From Calvatia gigantea (lineage: Eukaryota > Basidiomycota > Agaricomycetes > Agaricales > Lycoperdaceae): a DNA stretch of 64,000 nucleotides. Position numbers and translations under genes: made by a program. Numbering within the stretch: position 1 is the stretch's first letter; every line of letters starts with the position of its first letter. The notes below the pieces were generated by a model that was given only the letters and a program-made list of their open reading frames with translations, searched no databases and was not told the origin of the DNA. The stretch is from positions 124,001 to 188,000 of the forward strand of contig JACAAK010000005.1 of the NCBI GenBank assembly GCA_025093985.1. The letters are read 5' to 3'. Shown here one piece after another: positions 1 to 10,382 of the stretch.

Positions 1-887
1 ACTGTCTTAAACGATGGAGTGAAAATGGGTAGGCATCAAGCGCACATCCGTACTTGAGGAGGTCTCTCCACGAAATGAGTCCTTGGAGCCTCTCCGTCGG
101 TGGACGGGCGGTTGTAAGCCCGTGCTTACAACGAGCAGACAATGTTCAATGATCAATCGCACTGATATCATCACCAAAACAGGCAGCCTACAGAAGCGAT
201 ACCTTTACTGAAGTACTGACACCTCCTTCTTTCCTTACGACTACAATCTTCATTGCTCGTGTATACGCATAGAACAAAAGGGTCCAATACACCGCTCGTC
301 CCTGCTTACTTGGTTGTTATCGTCAATGATGTCTGCACGTGACTGGCTGGAGATTTGACTTGGTCCGGCGTACGCCTATGCTTCATATATTTTATACGGT
401 GATACTGTTTTTGGTTCTGAAGGAATCATTGCCAGGAAATCAGGATTGGACAATTCTTAGCTTAAGATTGTGTCGTATTATTAATGTCTTTCATGATGTT
501 CGCCGACCCACCTGAGGCGGGGGACTCTAAGGGATATGGTACTTTATCCTCTTCCCCTAGGCCTCGGTAAAGAGTTTGATCAGCAGACACCGGCAGTTGG
601 AGATTTCAGAAATATTTTTCTTGTAAAGTGGGAGACGATTGTTTGGTGTTTAACGCATTTACGCCTATCGCTGATGATGCTATTAACGGAGTGTAAGTGG
701 CTGTGACACATTTAGCGCTTGTCCCAGGGTTGCACGCTACAACATGGCGTGGTCCGCCCGGGTCTACACATTCTCGGGAGCACCACTAAGCCACCCGCCC
801 CGTTCCTTCCTAGTGTGATATTCCTTCTTGCGCAAGTATGTGTTTCTGCCGAACCAGCGACAGTCATTGACTCCGATCTATCCGTAG
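1..887. other. No gene recognised; upstream region of the F-box gene
   Basis: I see no convincing coding sequence, repeat or RNA gene here. The short open frame that begins near 719 is in a different frame from the F-box gene that follows and has no recognisable features. Confidence 0.5.
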
Positions 888-2655
888 ATGACAGGACTTT
901 TATCCCTGCCCACCGAATTGCTGCAGGCCATTGGCCATGATGTAAGCCTTCATTGGTATCTCAACGGTGGTACGGTACTCATGCTATGAAAGCTAGGTCC
1001 GGCGAGGAAACAGCTCCGCCTAGTGTGTGTCCAGTTAAGCACTGCAATGGACCCGCTGATCTTCTCGCATGTCGTCATTGACTTTACCCGGCCACGATTG
1101 CCCACCGTCGTCTCACAATTACAACTTCTCGCTCGTACTAGGACCTATACGGCCCAATTCGTTCATGAACTATCCATCCGTTCTCTGGGTCTTACTCACG
1201 AACCCCGGTCATTGGGAGCCCAGATGGTGTTTTTCGGAGGAAGTTGGACCTCTACTAGGGAAGCCGGTGTCAGGACAGAACCTCACTCCGGAGAGAAAGA
1301 CGTGAAGGAGTATTTGGAAGACGCTATTGCCAACATGTTGAACCTACGGGTTGTCAGGTATGTGGCGCACCGGCCGACACGCACTCTCCTCATTGACGAA
1401 GTTATATCATAGATGGAACGCGACGTCGAGAGATCCTAAATGGGCCTCACTTGCAGGTGACCAACGCGCTGGCGCGCATCCCCTCTCTCAACTATCTCAA
1501 CCTCCATCTCTCATTCATTCCTGATGCTTCCGGTCTTAGACTAGACCGCCTGCATGGTCTCAAACGCATTGTCATCTCGGGATCCTGCGACTCCCTAAAC
1601 GAACATATCGTGAAACCCCTGGGAGATTGTATTACTCGTTGTCCCGAAATGACCAGCATTGATATTGACACCATGCAGTGGCATGGTAATACAGACACAC
1701 CCAACCTCAACCTACGTAGTTTAATTGGAAAGGCGCCAATAATATTACACCTCGAGCATCTCGGTCTCCATAGCTGGTGCACCCGTTTCGACAGTGCCAC
1801 TTTACCCCACCTCCGTTTCCTCAAGTCTCTTACCCTTACTGATAACCGTAATCGTGTTGAGAGCAGAAACCCATCTGTCTCCTCCACTGAAGACATCTGG
1901 TCAGCGCTGCAGGCGAGCGAGATACACCTCGAGCGAATATCAACAGACACGGTGGATGCTTCCCTAATCGAATACCTCATATCGTACTCCGGACTAACCC
2001 GCCTGTATCTGAAGAACATTATGATACCAGACCTAGAATCTTCAAATCGGCTGGCGGAGATGTTCTTTGACTCAGTAACCAGGTCGGCACTCCCATACCC
2101 TTGAAGACCTCTACGTTCTGCCTTCTTATGAAGGCAGATGGTGTTTTGGAGAACATGTCACTGCCGATCCTCAAGCGTTGCTCTCGTTTAGAGTACCTCA
2201 AGTTTGCTGTCGTCTCCTCTGAAGTTAACCCCTCAGGTAACGACGACACGATCGTAAGCGCACTCCTTAATGCCCACCGCAAGAAATTGACGTTTCTGAC
2301 CCTTCATAGGGCTTACTCATCACTACCGCTGCCCGGCACCTTCGATCTCTCAGGAATATATCTATCTCGACGGCTAGGGCAGAATCACTCCGTGGGCTTG
2401 AGCGTACCAACGTTTCGAAGAAACACTTCTCATTTGCGAATGACCAGATTGCTAAGGCCATTATGGCCTATATACCACCATCAGAATACCATACATTCCT
2501 ACCAACCATTACCGCTAATTCGATCAAGTATGCCCCTCGACGACAGAGTGGGCCCGAGGTGGAAGGTACCCAGTCAAATGTTCGCTATCGCAAGATTAAT
2601 TAGAGCATTGCACACTGCATGTTCATTACGCTTGGGTGTTACCGTGACTTCATAA
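888..2655 (+). pseudogene. F-box/LRR-like protein gene with three +1 frame breaks
   Basis: F-box proteins recruit substrates to SCF ubiquitin ligases; this one has the leucine-rich layout common in Agaricomycetes. The ATG at 888 opens an F-box (LPTELLQAIG), then an intron at 942-992 joins to LGPARKQLRLVCVQL and a DPLIFSHVVIDF strand. A second intron at about 1357-1412 leads to NATSRDPKWASL. The frame then moves +1 near 1450 (QVTNALARIPSLNYL), +1 again near 2085 (HTLEDLYVLPSYEG) and +1 near 2150 (LKRCSRLEYLKF). The segment around 1890-2010 matches the F-box gene on the minus strand at 34.6-36.0 kb (both have W..L....IHL..I......I.YL.SYSG...L.L.N). It is either a pseudogene or an intact gene carrying three one-base insertion errors. 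The 3' end is not well defined; homology is clear only to about 2290. Confidence 0.65.
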
Positions 2656-2884
2656 TACCTATTGTGTGGGGTATATACGAAAGAAATATTCCGGGGGTAG
2701 GTAAATCACACGTTGAGTCACGTTTTGTATCACTACAGACGTGCCGCGGGTGTATAATTATATTCTCCCTCAAAATTTTGACTGGTGTGATGCACAAAGT
2801 TCGGGAGTGCGGCCGACCTGCAGCGGACACACGTGGTTATCGTCCAGAGCTAAAATTAAACGCCGCACCTGAACAACAAATATA

Positions 2885-3400
2885 ACCCAGCAGTCCTCAA
2901 AGCAACCAACAGCGGAATTTTTCCGTGGCGCTGGCGTGCTGAGAAAAGATCAAAAAATATCCCCATATTTTGGCGATAACGGCGAAGCGTTTTCCTCAGC
3001 TTCGTCATACCAGGGTGCCTGACTCAGCACGTGGGCCAGCTTTCGCTGTATTCAGCCAGATGTCAACCAGTAACAGCCAGCATCCGCGTGCGCCCCGCTT
3101 TGACGGGTATCACGGACCTAGTGGACGATATCATTCCGTGATCGGGGAGTCACCATTAGAAGAAAACACCTGCCAGTGTATTCACTCTCCAGCCCGATTC
3201 CCCACACCCTTTGGGCCAGGAATAGGTAAGGAATGAGCATTTTTAGGATACGACAAAATTGCATCCAGTAGCAGACCACTACGTGAATATCCCTGGCGAC
3301 CGCGGAGGGCTGAGTCAATTTTGACCAGCTTGAGGCCGTTCGAGGCCATGGTTTACAGTTTTTCAGATTGAATCCTGATGATTCTCACGATGCATTTTAG
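2885..3400. repeat. Segmental repeat upstream of lectin 1 (second copy at 5375-5890)
   Basis: The stretch beginning with CAAAGCAACCAACAGCG at 2899 recurs at 5393. Similarity continues through the shared phrase TGAGAAAAGATCAAAAAATA and on to about 3400 versus 5890, with scattered substitutions. It is non-coding in both places, since frames are not conserved. It is part of the unit that was duplicated with the lectin genes. Confidence 0.7.
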
Positions 3401-3529
3401 AAAGCGCCTAGGGCCCACCATTATCCAAGCTCAAGGGATACAATGAGAACCTGCAATCAAACGTTAAACCCAGGTTGAATATTGGATTGCTGTTAAATGC
3501 AGTGTTCGTTTGCCATAAACATTAACAAT

Positions 3530-3993
3530 GCTCTCACTCACCCAAGAAGTGAAATGTCTGACCGGGATAAATGGCCCGTGAAGATCGGACAAGGCTGAAT
3601 CCTCTCAACTGGCACATATTAAAATGAGCTTCCGACGTTTCCACGACGTTGAGAGCTGCTTTTGAGTGTAGTTGTTTTGATCAATTTACGGCTTTCCTTA
3701 GCGTTGTGAGAGAGTTTGTCGTTTACAAGTGGGTGGGCCATAGATTTCGCTTGAGCGCACCACATGGCTCTGGGCCTTCGTAGTTCTCTGATGTAAGGTT
3801 TTACGCGTTCTGCGCAGTCCACTCCGGTGTCAGTAACGTCAAAATTGAAATTGGATATTCTCTTGCTGACGGGTGGCCACCACAAAGGGGTGGGGCTGAG
3901 GGTACAAATAGCCTTCGATTTTAGGAGCCAGCGATCAGCAACATTCCTTGTTCGACTCTCCCTTTAGGCATTCACTTCACAGTATCACTCATA
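3530..3993 (+). promoter_or_regulatory. Conserved promoter block of lectin 1
   Basis: About 460 bp upstream of the lectin 1 start are closely repeated before lectins 2 and 3. The block ends with a TATA-like element, TACAAATAGCCTTCGATTTT, at about 3902, some 90 bp before the ATG. Conservation of this block while the sequences further out diverge suggests it holds the core promoter and control sites, but no specific factor site was identified. Confidence 0.6.
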
Positions 3994-4607
3994 ATGAAGT
4001 TCTCTTACTTGTCAGCGATCGCTTTTGCCTCTGCCGTCCTTGGACAGACCCAGCTGCACCCGAACACTGGTAGGAATAAGTGTCTCGAAGTACGGGGAGA
4101 CGTTCGAGCTAACGGAACCCCTGTTCAAATGTATGTGAACAAGCCCAAATATTGTGCAGAGCGAAGTACTCACAGTGGGTATTAGTTTCGACTGCAATGG
4201 TACACCTGGACAGCAATGGAAGCTGAGTTTGGGAGCCACCGCAGTCCAACTCGTGGGCTCCAATTTCTGCCTTGACGCAGGCAATGGTGCGTTCTTCTCC
4301 CCCCTCCAGAGAGTATTCAGTGCTAATCGCAACACGCCCTTAGCCCCGACAAACGGGACACTTATGAAGATCTGGGAGTGCTTCCCTGGTATCCCAGCGC
4401 AGTCGTGGTTCTTTACTGCAGACGCCCGTATAGCTCTTGCCAACCAAGGTATAATACAAGGAACCCACCTCGAGAGACTTCAGGTATTAAATTATTATGC
4501 TAGGGCTTTGCCTCGACATGCCTAATGGCGATACCACCAACACGAACCCTGTCCAAGTCTGGAAGTGTACGGACGGTGATATACACCAGATCTGGACGAA
4601 CTTTTGA
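3994..4607 (+). CDS. Secreted ricin-B-fold (beta-trefoil) lectin 1
   Basis: Small secreted carbohydrate-binding protein of the ricin B-type lectin fold; no enzymatic toxin chain is attached. Exons: 3994-4130, 4186-4286, 4344-4448 and 4504-4607 (137/101/105/104 nt), giving 148 aa. A signal peptide (MKFSYLSAIAFASAVLGQ) is followed by NKCLEVRGDVRANGTPVQ, and each trefoil repeat ends in a Q-x-W (QQW, QSW, QIW). Intron phases fit: intron 1 restores VQIFDCNGTPGQQW, intron 2 CLDAGNAPTNGTLMKIW and intron 3 ANQGLCLDMPNG. Exon sizes are identical in lectins 2 and 4, which supports the model. Such lectins in fungi are often linked to defence against grazers or to recognition of glycans, but the sugar bound here cannot be read from sequence. 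Confidence 0.88.
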
Positions 4608-5374
4608 GTCATTGGACACCAACACTTGAACTTCGGACAAATATACTTGCTCATGACTCCTTAAATATTGATGTTACCCAAGTTGAATGTATTTTTCAGA
4701 ATGAAGTGATTTATGGCAAAATTTCCAACGAGGGGGAAAGGAGTTTTGCATTGAAAGAGTCATTGAGAGCCCAAAGTCTCAGTGTAACTTACGCCAAAGT
4801 GGATCCTCTTTCGGATTTTGTCGTATAAGTCATTCATTCCAGTGTTTCCGAACCCGTCATCGTCAGTCTGAACTGGGATCTTACAAGCTGGCTTGCGGAG
4901 TTTCATGGTCAGTATAGTTTTTTCACAAACCATCAATAATTCAGAACGTGACTCAAACCCTGCAGTCTCTTTTGAACCCCACTCCGACAGGCACCTTCAG
5001 CGCTGGACAGCTACTGACGATAGATGCACCCAACATTCTCGGCGTTGCGTCGGGGAGGCAATGTCTCTTCAAAATTACAGAGAAACGTCTTCCTTCGACA
5101 GGCTCAAATTTGACCTTTCCCTATGCCATCTGCGTAAGACTATCTTTGCACTTTGGAACAAACTTGTAGTTTGCCTACCTCCGCTGATAGCTGTGGCACT
5201 CGTCATAAAACCACTTTTGCCCGTGTTTCGTACCCACGACCAGCGTAGGTCCTGGAGCCGCATTGTGACTGTCGCAATGGCCCAGTTCATTAGCTCCCGT
5301 CTTCGCGTGAATCAAATGCAGTGCCTGAGCTACAGGATGAAACAACCCGCAGTGTGGCTAAAATCGAATGAATA
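4608..5374. repeat. 3' flank of lectin 1, repeated after lectin 3
   Basis: Sequence after the lectin 1 stop (for example 4950-5350) resembles 10660-11040 after lectin 3, with many changes. A 211-aa open frame at 4893-5528 is not kept in the second copy, so I do not call it a gene. The segment belongs to the lectin duplication unit. Confidence 0.55.
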
Positions 5375-5890
5375 TAACTCAGCATTTCTCAAAGCAACCA
5401 ACAGCGATATTTTCCGTCACGCTGGCGTACTGAGAAAAGATCAAAAAATATCCCCCTATTTTGGTGATAACGGCGAATCGTTTCCTCAGCTTCGTCGTAC
5501 CAAGGTACTTGGCTCGCACGTAGGCTAGCTTTCGCTTTATTCAGCCAGACGTCAGCCAGTAACAAACAAGATCCACGTACGCTCCGCTTTGGCGGGTATC
5601 ACGGACCTAGTGGATGATATCATTCCGTGATCGGGGGGGCCATCATTAGAAAAAAACATCTACCAGTACATTCACTCGTTAGCCCACGCTCACATTTCCC
5701 CCCGTTTTTGGGCTAGGAATAGGTAAGGAATAAGCGTTACTAGAATACAACAAAGATTGCACCCAGTGGTCTGCCATTGGGAGTGAATGTCCCTGGTGAC
5801 CGCGGGGAGCTGAGTCAATTATGGCTGCTTTAGACCGCCCGAGGCCATAGCGCTTCTAGTTCTTCAGGTTAAGTCCTGGTAATTCTTACA
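5375..5890. repeat. Second copy of the 2885-3400 repeat
   Basis: Matches 2885-3400 in the same orientation. It marks the left end of the lectin 2 unit, which lies directly after the lectin 1 flank. Confidence 0.7.
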
Positions 5891-6475
5891 ATGCATATTA
5901 AATGCAGCCGACCTTCGTGCCCATGCACATCACTAGTGCCTCTCGGTGTTGGAAATAGAGCAAAGGATGTCTCTGACCTAAAATTAAGCCAATGCTGTCC
6001 TTGTCCTGAGCATTCCGTTTGCATGGTTAAAGAGTTTTGCCAAATCATAATTAGCATGTAGAGGCACCGTGTCCGTAGCCTCAGGCTTGTTATCTTTTAC
6101 CCCCTCTAACAAGAACAACATGCGGGCAACACTTCCCGGTTTCCAACTTCCCTTGATATCTCCTCTGAAAGACATTTCGTGGAACCTGCCGCCCGGAACG
6201 GAATATCCTGCATATCTTGGAATCTTTGTCGTCCCTGCGGCAATGTCCCTGGCAATGGCAACAGCATCAAGACTCATCGTAAGCGAAGGACAGGCTCGAG
6301 GGGTGAATTCCACATGGGGGGGGGGGCGTTAACGGGCCTTAGAAAGTATTCCCAAACCGCGAAGGTTCAAGGTAAAATGTGGGCTGGTTTGCGGTGGAGT
6401 GCTTCTATCGCGGGACTCGCGGATATGCTCGGATCCCCAGAGCCCTTCTTTGGTGTAGGTGGTGTCCCCTGTCGT
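5891..6475. mobile_element. About 0.6-kb insertion in the lectin 2 unit
   Basis: Repeat homology to the lectin 1 unit is lost near 5890 (after ATTCTTACAATGCAT) and resumes near 6480 (GGGGCCTACCATCATC, compare 3408). In the lectin 1 unit the corresponding points are nearly adjacent, so this segment was inserted here or deleted there. I could not find clear inverted ends or a target duplication, so the mechanism is unknown. It contains the open frame at 5984-6313 and a run of ten G near 6317. Confidence 0.5.
5984..6313 (-). CDS. Unrecognised 109-aa open frame inside the insertion
   Basis: An open frame on the minus strand with protein-like composition, for example GYSVPGGRFHEMSFRGDIKG and HANYDLAKLFNHANG. 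I do not recognise the family. It lies wholly inside a segment absent from the sister lectin unit, so it could be an exon captured from another gene. No promoter, splice partners or domain were identified. Confidence 0.3.
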   Translation of the reverse strand: MEFTPRACPSLTMSLDAVAIARDIAAGTTKIPRYAGYSVPGGRFHEMSFRGDIKGSWKPGSVARMLFLLEGVKDNKPEATDTVPLHANYDLAKLFNHANGMLRTRTALA

Positions 6476-6639
6476 GCTTGGGGCCTACCATCATCGAGCC
6501 CAGGGGGGACAATGGGAACCGAAATCAAACTTATGTTGATCTCCCCTACCCCACGTTGGGGGAGTATATACTTCTGTGCTTCGTACTCTCAGAGGGTATT
6601 GGGTTGCTGTTAAATGCAGTGTTTGCTTGTCATGAACGT

Positions 6640-7077
6640 TAATATAATGCTCTCGGTCACGCAAGGAGCGAACGGCCCGTGAACATCCGCACAAGGCCGA
6701 ATCCTCCAACCTCATAATAAAATGGGCTTCCGACGGCTCCACGACGTTGAGAGCGGCTTCTGAGTGAATTATTTGATCAATCTACGGCATTCTTTCAGCG
6801 TTGTGAGAGAAATTGTCGTTTGCAGGTGGGTAGGCCGTAGGTTCGCTTTGCGCACCACATGGCTCGCGCCTTCGTGGTTCTCTGATGTAATTTTTTACGC
6901 GTCCTGCGCCGTGCACCTCGGCGTCGTAATATCGAAATTGAAATTGGATATTCTCTTGCTACCGCAAAGGGGATGGGACTGGGGGTACAAATAGCCTTCG
7001 ATTTTAGGAGTCAGAGGTCAGCGACATTCTTTTGTTCGACTCGCTCTTGAGGCATTCACTCCACAGTATCACTCATA
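6640..7077 (+). promoter_or_regulatory. Conserved promoter block of lectin 2
   Basis: Copy of the block before lectin 1, with the same TACAAATAGCCTTCGATTTT element at about 6986, some 92 bp before the ATG at 7078. Confidence 0.6.
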
Positions 7078-7692
7078 ATGAAGTTCTCTTACTTGTTTGG
7101 AGTCGCCTTTGTCTCTGCTGTCCTTGGACAGACCCAGCTACACCCGAACACTGCCACCAATAAGTGTCTCGAAGTACGGGGAGACGTTCGAGCTGATGGA
7201 ACCCCTGTTCAAATGTATGTGAACATCGCCCAAATATCGTGCAGGGTGAAATACTCACAGTGGATACTAGCTTTGACTGCAACGGCACACCCGCACAACA
7301 ATGGGAGTTAAATGTGGGAGCCACTGTAGTCCGCCTGGCAGGCTCCACTTTCTGCCTTGACGCAGGCGATGGTGTGCCCTTCTTCCCCCCCCCAGAGAAT
7401 GTTCAATGCTAATCATAGCGCGTCCTTAGCCCCAACAAATGGGACACTCATGAAGATCTGGACATGCTTCCCTAACCTCCCAGCACAGTCGTGGTTCTTA
7501 ACCACAGACGCCCGCGTAGCCCTTGTCAACCAAGGTACAACTCAGGGAACGCGCTATCAGAGTTTTCAGACACTGATTATCATGCTAGGGCTTTGCCTCG
7601 ATTTGCCTAACGGCAATCTCACCAACACGAACGTGGTCCAAGTCTTCAAGTGTACCGATGGTAACACGAACCAGATCTGGACGAACTTTTGA
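7078..7692 (+). CDS. Secreted ricin-B-fold lectin 2
   Basis: Paralog of lectin 1 with identical exon lengths: 7078-7214, 7271-7371, 7430-7534 and 7589-7692, giving 148 aa. Signal peptide MKFSYLFGVAFVSAVLGQ. Splicing gives FDCNGTPAQQW, CLDAGDAPTNGTLMKIW and NQGLCLDLPNG, and the last repeat ends CTDGNTNQIWTNF. Every splice junction keeps the frame, so this copy looks functional. Intron 2 contains a run of ten C that differs from the other copies. Confidence 0.88.
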
Positions 7693-8634
7693 GTCGTTGG
7701 GACACCAACATTCGAATTTTGGACTGATAGACATACCCATGGCCCCTTAACTATTGGCTTTTCCCTAAGTTGAATGTTATGTAGCATGAATTGATTTATT
7801 CGCAATTTCTAACAGGGGGAAGAGCTCCTGCAAAAAGTCATTCGAGAACCTGAAGCTTCAGCGCAAATTGCGCTGATTGGTCCTCTCGTAGAAAACGGGA
7901 TTTCGTATATGTGAATACATTGTGAATACTATCCGAAAGGCTGTTGAGAGAAACTATTGCTTACCACTTCCCCCAGTTCCCCAGGGTGTGAGATCTATAA
8001 ATACAGGATGCATGTTTTAAGGTCGCGCAGGCGTGAATGAGATGCAGTCAGGGCCCAGGGGCGGGAGTCAACCAATTACACTCGTCAAGACTGGATGACG
8101 ACTAATTTCCCATGTGCACGGCTTGAGATTCGAAGGCATGATGAAACCTGTGATACGGTGACCATGCCTCCTCAATCTAAGAATGTTGAACTGCAGGTGT
8201 GAAGTTCACAAGGTTGTTGTTCCGGAGATATTTTGACCACAAAAATGAAGAAATACAGTATTAACTACAATGCATTCAGTTTATGGTAAGAATAGAAATA
8301 CTAATGGCTCGCCTCAGTCCTCGAGATACGCGTGAGAACTGAGGTGCCGTACATGTTTAAGGTATGTTTTATACTACGAGGGACGGTCCAGGCAGGACGT
8401 GGATAACAAATCGTAAGAATAATAAGTAGACAAGAAGAAGTGGCTGTCGTTAGTTTGTCATAAACTTTACCATGCTCCCATTCAGGCAAGGAGTGACGTG
8501 CCTGACCGGTATTAACGGCCCATGGATATCGGACAAAGCCGAATCCTCCCAACCGCATATTAAAATGAGCTTCCGATGATTCCACGACGGTGAGAGCGGC
8601 TTTTGAGTGAGTTGTTTTGATCAATTTACGGCTT
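7693..8634. other. Lectin 2 to lectin 3 spacer; no gene recognised
   Basis: The first part resembles the 3' flank of lectin 1. From about 8465 the sequence is the promoter-side repeat of the lectin 3 unit (compare 3530 and 6650), interrupted at 8634 by an inserted element. Confidence 0.5.
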
Positions 8635-9453
8635 ACTGTCGCCGAGAGGGACATGGTCTATTTTTCATCAGTGAAATGCTGATGGGGTCTTGATAGAATG
8701 TCATGTGGCCTGCTGCTCGTCACACGGAGAGTCTAAAATGTAAGAAAAAGACCGTGGGTGAGTAACCTCCACAGCTGCCTGCTAGCGGTATTTCCCGCAA
8801 CCTACACCCGACAAAGGGGGCAGACGGCATTCGCAGCCCACCCACCGCAGAACTTGGGCTCTCAAAATAAAGAAATCAACATCGTTTAGCTCGAATTATT
8901 TATTCGTGACCCATTATACATGTCTCTCGACGTCCGGTCGAGGTTACAACTTATTCTGAGTGCCGAAAACTTAGTTCAAAATAATATCCATCATGCATCA
9001 ATAGATCAAGATAGCACCGTGTGAAAATCTAACAAGTCCTGCTTGCCCGCCATGAAACACTGCAAATATACATGAAGTAGATTAGGTACCACAAAATTTC
9101 GAGCTTGACCCTATCGGGGAGCCAGGGCGTTAAGTTGTGTAAATATAGTACTACATCCGTAAATGAAAGAATGAAAGTGAGAGTGGAACAGCTCGCCTTA
9201 GAGTGCAATTTGAATGCGTATCTCCCCGTGTAACTGAATAATTACACCATGGAATATTTCAGTTATCGTATGAAAGCCCAGGTGTTCTGGGCTGAATACC
9301 GCGAAATAATATCTCCATTATAATATATATTAGATTTTGACGGGGAAATAACGAGGGCAGTATGATGGGCAGTCTGTCACGGAGTTCCAGGACCCCGGGC
9401 TCATTTCAGAATATGGCAGGTGCTCATCAAAAAATAGACCATGTCCCTCTCTC
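8635..9453. mobile_element. 819-bp insertion with terminal inverted repeats, no transposase
   Basis: The ends carry a 22-bp inverted repeat (GAGAGGGACATGGTCTATTT... at 8644-8665, complement at 9430-9451). It interrupts the lectin 3 promoter repeat: the units of lectins 1 and 2 lack it and run straight through ACGGC(A/T)TTC. The motif ACGGCTT occurs at both edges (8628-8634 and 9454-9460), consistent with a 7-8 bp target duplication, which would suit a hAT-like element. There is no coding frame of note inside, so it is probably non-autonomous. Exact ends are uncertain by several bases. Confidence 0.7.
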
Positions 9454-9754
9454 ACGGCTTTCTTTCAAGCGTTGTGAGAGAATTCGTTTACAGGCGGGTG
9501 GGCCATAGATTTTGTTTTCGCGCACCACATGCCTCGCCCCTTCTTAATTATCTGATGTAGGATTTTACGCGTTCTGCGCCGTCCACTCCGGTGTCGGTAA
9601 TATTAAAATTGAAATTATGTTCTCTTGCTGACGGGTGGCCACCACAAGGGGGGTGGGGCTGGGGGTACAAATAGCCTTCGATTTTAGGAGCCAGATCAGC
9701 AACATTCCTTGTCCGTCTCTCCCTTTAGGCATTCACTTCACAGTATCACTCATA
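9454..9754 (+). promoter_or_regulatory. Promoter block of lectin 3, proximal part
   Basis: Third copy of the lectin promoter block, with TACAAATAGCCTTCGATTTT at about 9666. The distal part of the block lies on the far side of the inserted element (8465-8634), so any distal control sites are now some 0.8 kb further away. Confidence 0.6.
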
Positions 9755-10382
9755 ATGAAGTTCTCTTGCTTGTCTACTGTCGCTTTTGTCTCTGCTGTCC
9801 TTGGACAGACCCAGCTGCACCCGGGCATTTTTATCGATAAGTGTCTCGAAGTACGGGGAGACGTTCGAACTAACGGAACCCCTGTTCAAATGTATGTAAC
9901 ACCTCCCAAATATCGTGCAAGGAAAAATGCTTACCATGGATATTAGCTTCGATTGTAATGACACCCCTGCACAGCAATGGGAGTACGTCGTTGGACCCAC
10001 TGCAATCCGCCTCGCAGGCTCCAATTTCTGCATTGACGTAGGCAATGGTGTGTCTTTCCCTCCCCTCCAGAGAACATTCTGTGCTAATCGCAACACACCC
10101 TCAGCCCCGACAAATGGGACACTTATGAAGATCTGGGAGTGCTTCCCTGGCATCCCAGCACAGTCGTGGTCCTTAACCACAAACTCCCAGATAGACTTAC
10201 GTCTAACGTTTGCCAATCAAGGTACAAGACAAGGAATTCACTTCTAGAGTCTTCAGGCACTAATTATCAAGTTAGGGCTTTGCCTTGACTTACCTAACGG
10301 CGATCTCACCAACACGAACGTTGTCCAAGTCTGGAAGTGTGTGGTTGGTAACACGAACCAGATCTGGACGAATTTTGACTGA
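9755..10382 (+). CDS. Secreted ricin-B-fold lectin 3
   Basis: Exons 9755-9891, 9947-10047, 10105-10221 and 10276-10382. Signal peptide MKFSCLSTVAFVSAVLGQ. Exon 3 is 12 nt longer than in its sisters (SQIDLRLTFANQ against ARIALANQ), which adds four residues just before intron 3. The end has lost one T of the common ...TTTTGA stop, so the protein runs on one residue to the next TGA. All junctions keep the frame. Q-x-W motifs QQW, QSW and QIW are present. Confidence 0.85.

Noticed and set aside
5..700. Possible 5' exons of the first F-box gene
   Set aside because: No in-frame coding sequence or donor site before the ATG at 888, which opens right at the F-box.
4893..5528. 211-aa open frame after lectin 1
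   Set aside because: It lies in a repeated flank; the copy after lectin 3 does not keep the frame, and the product has no recognisable features.
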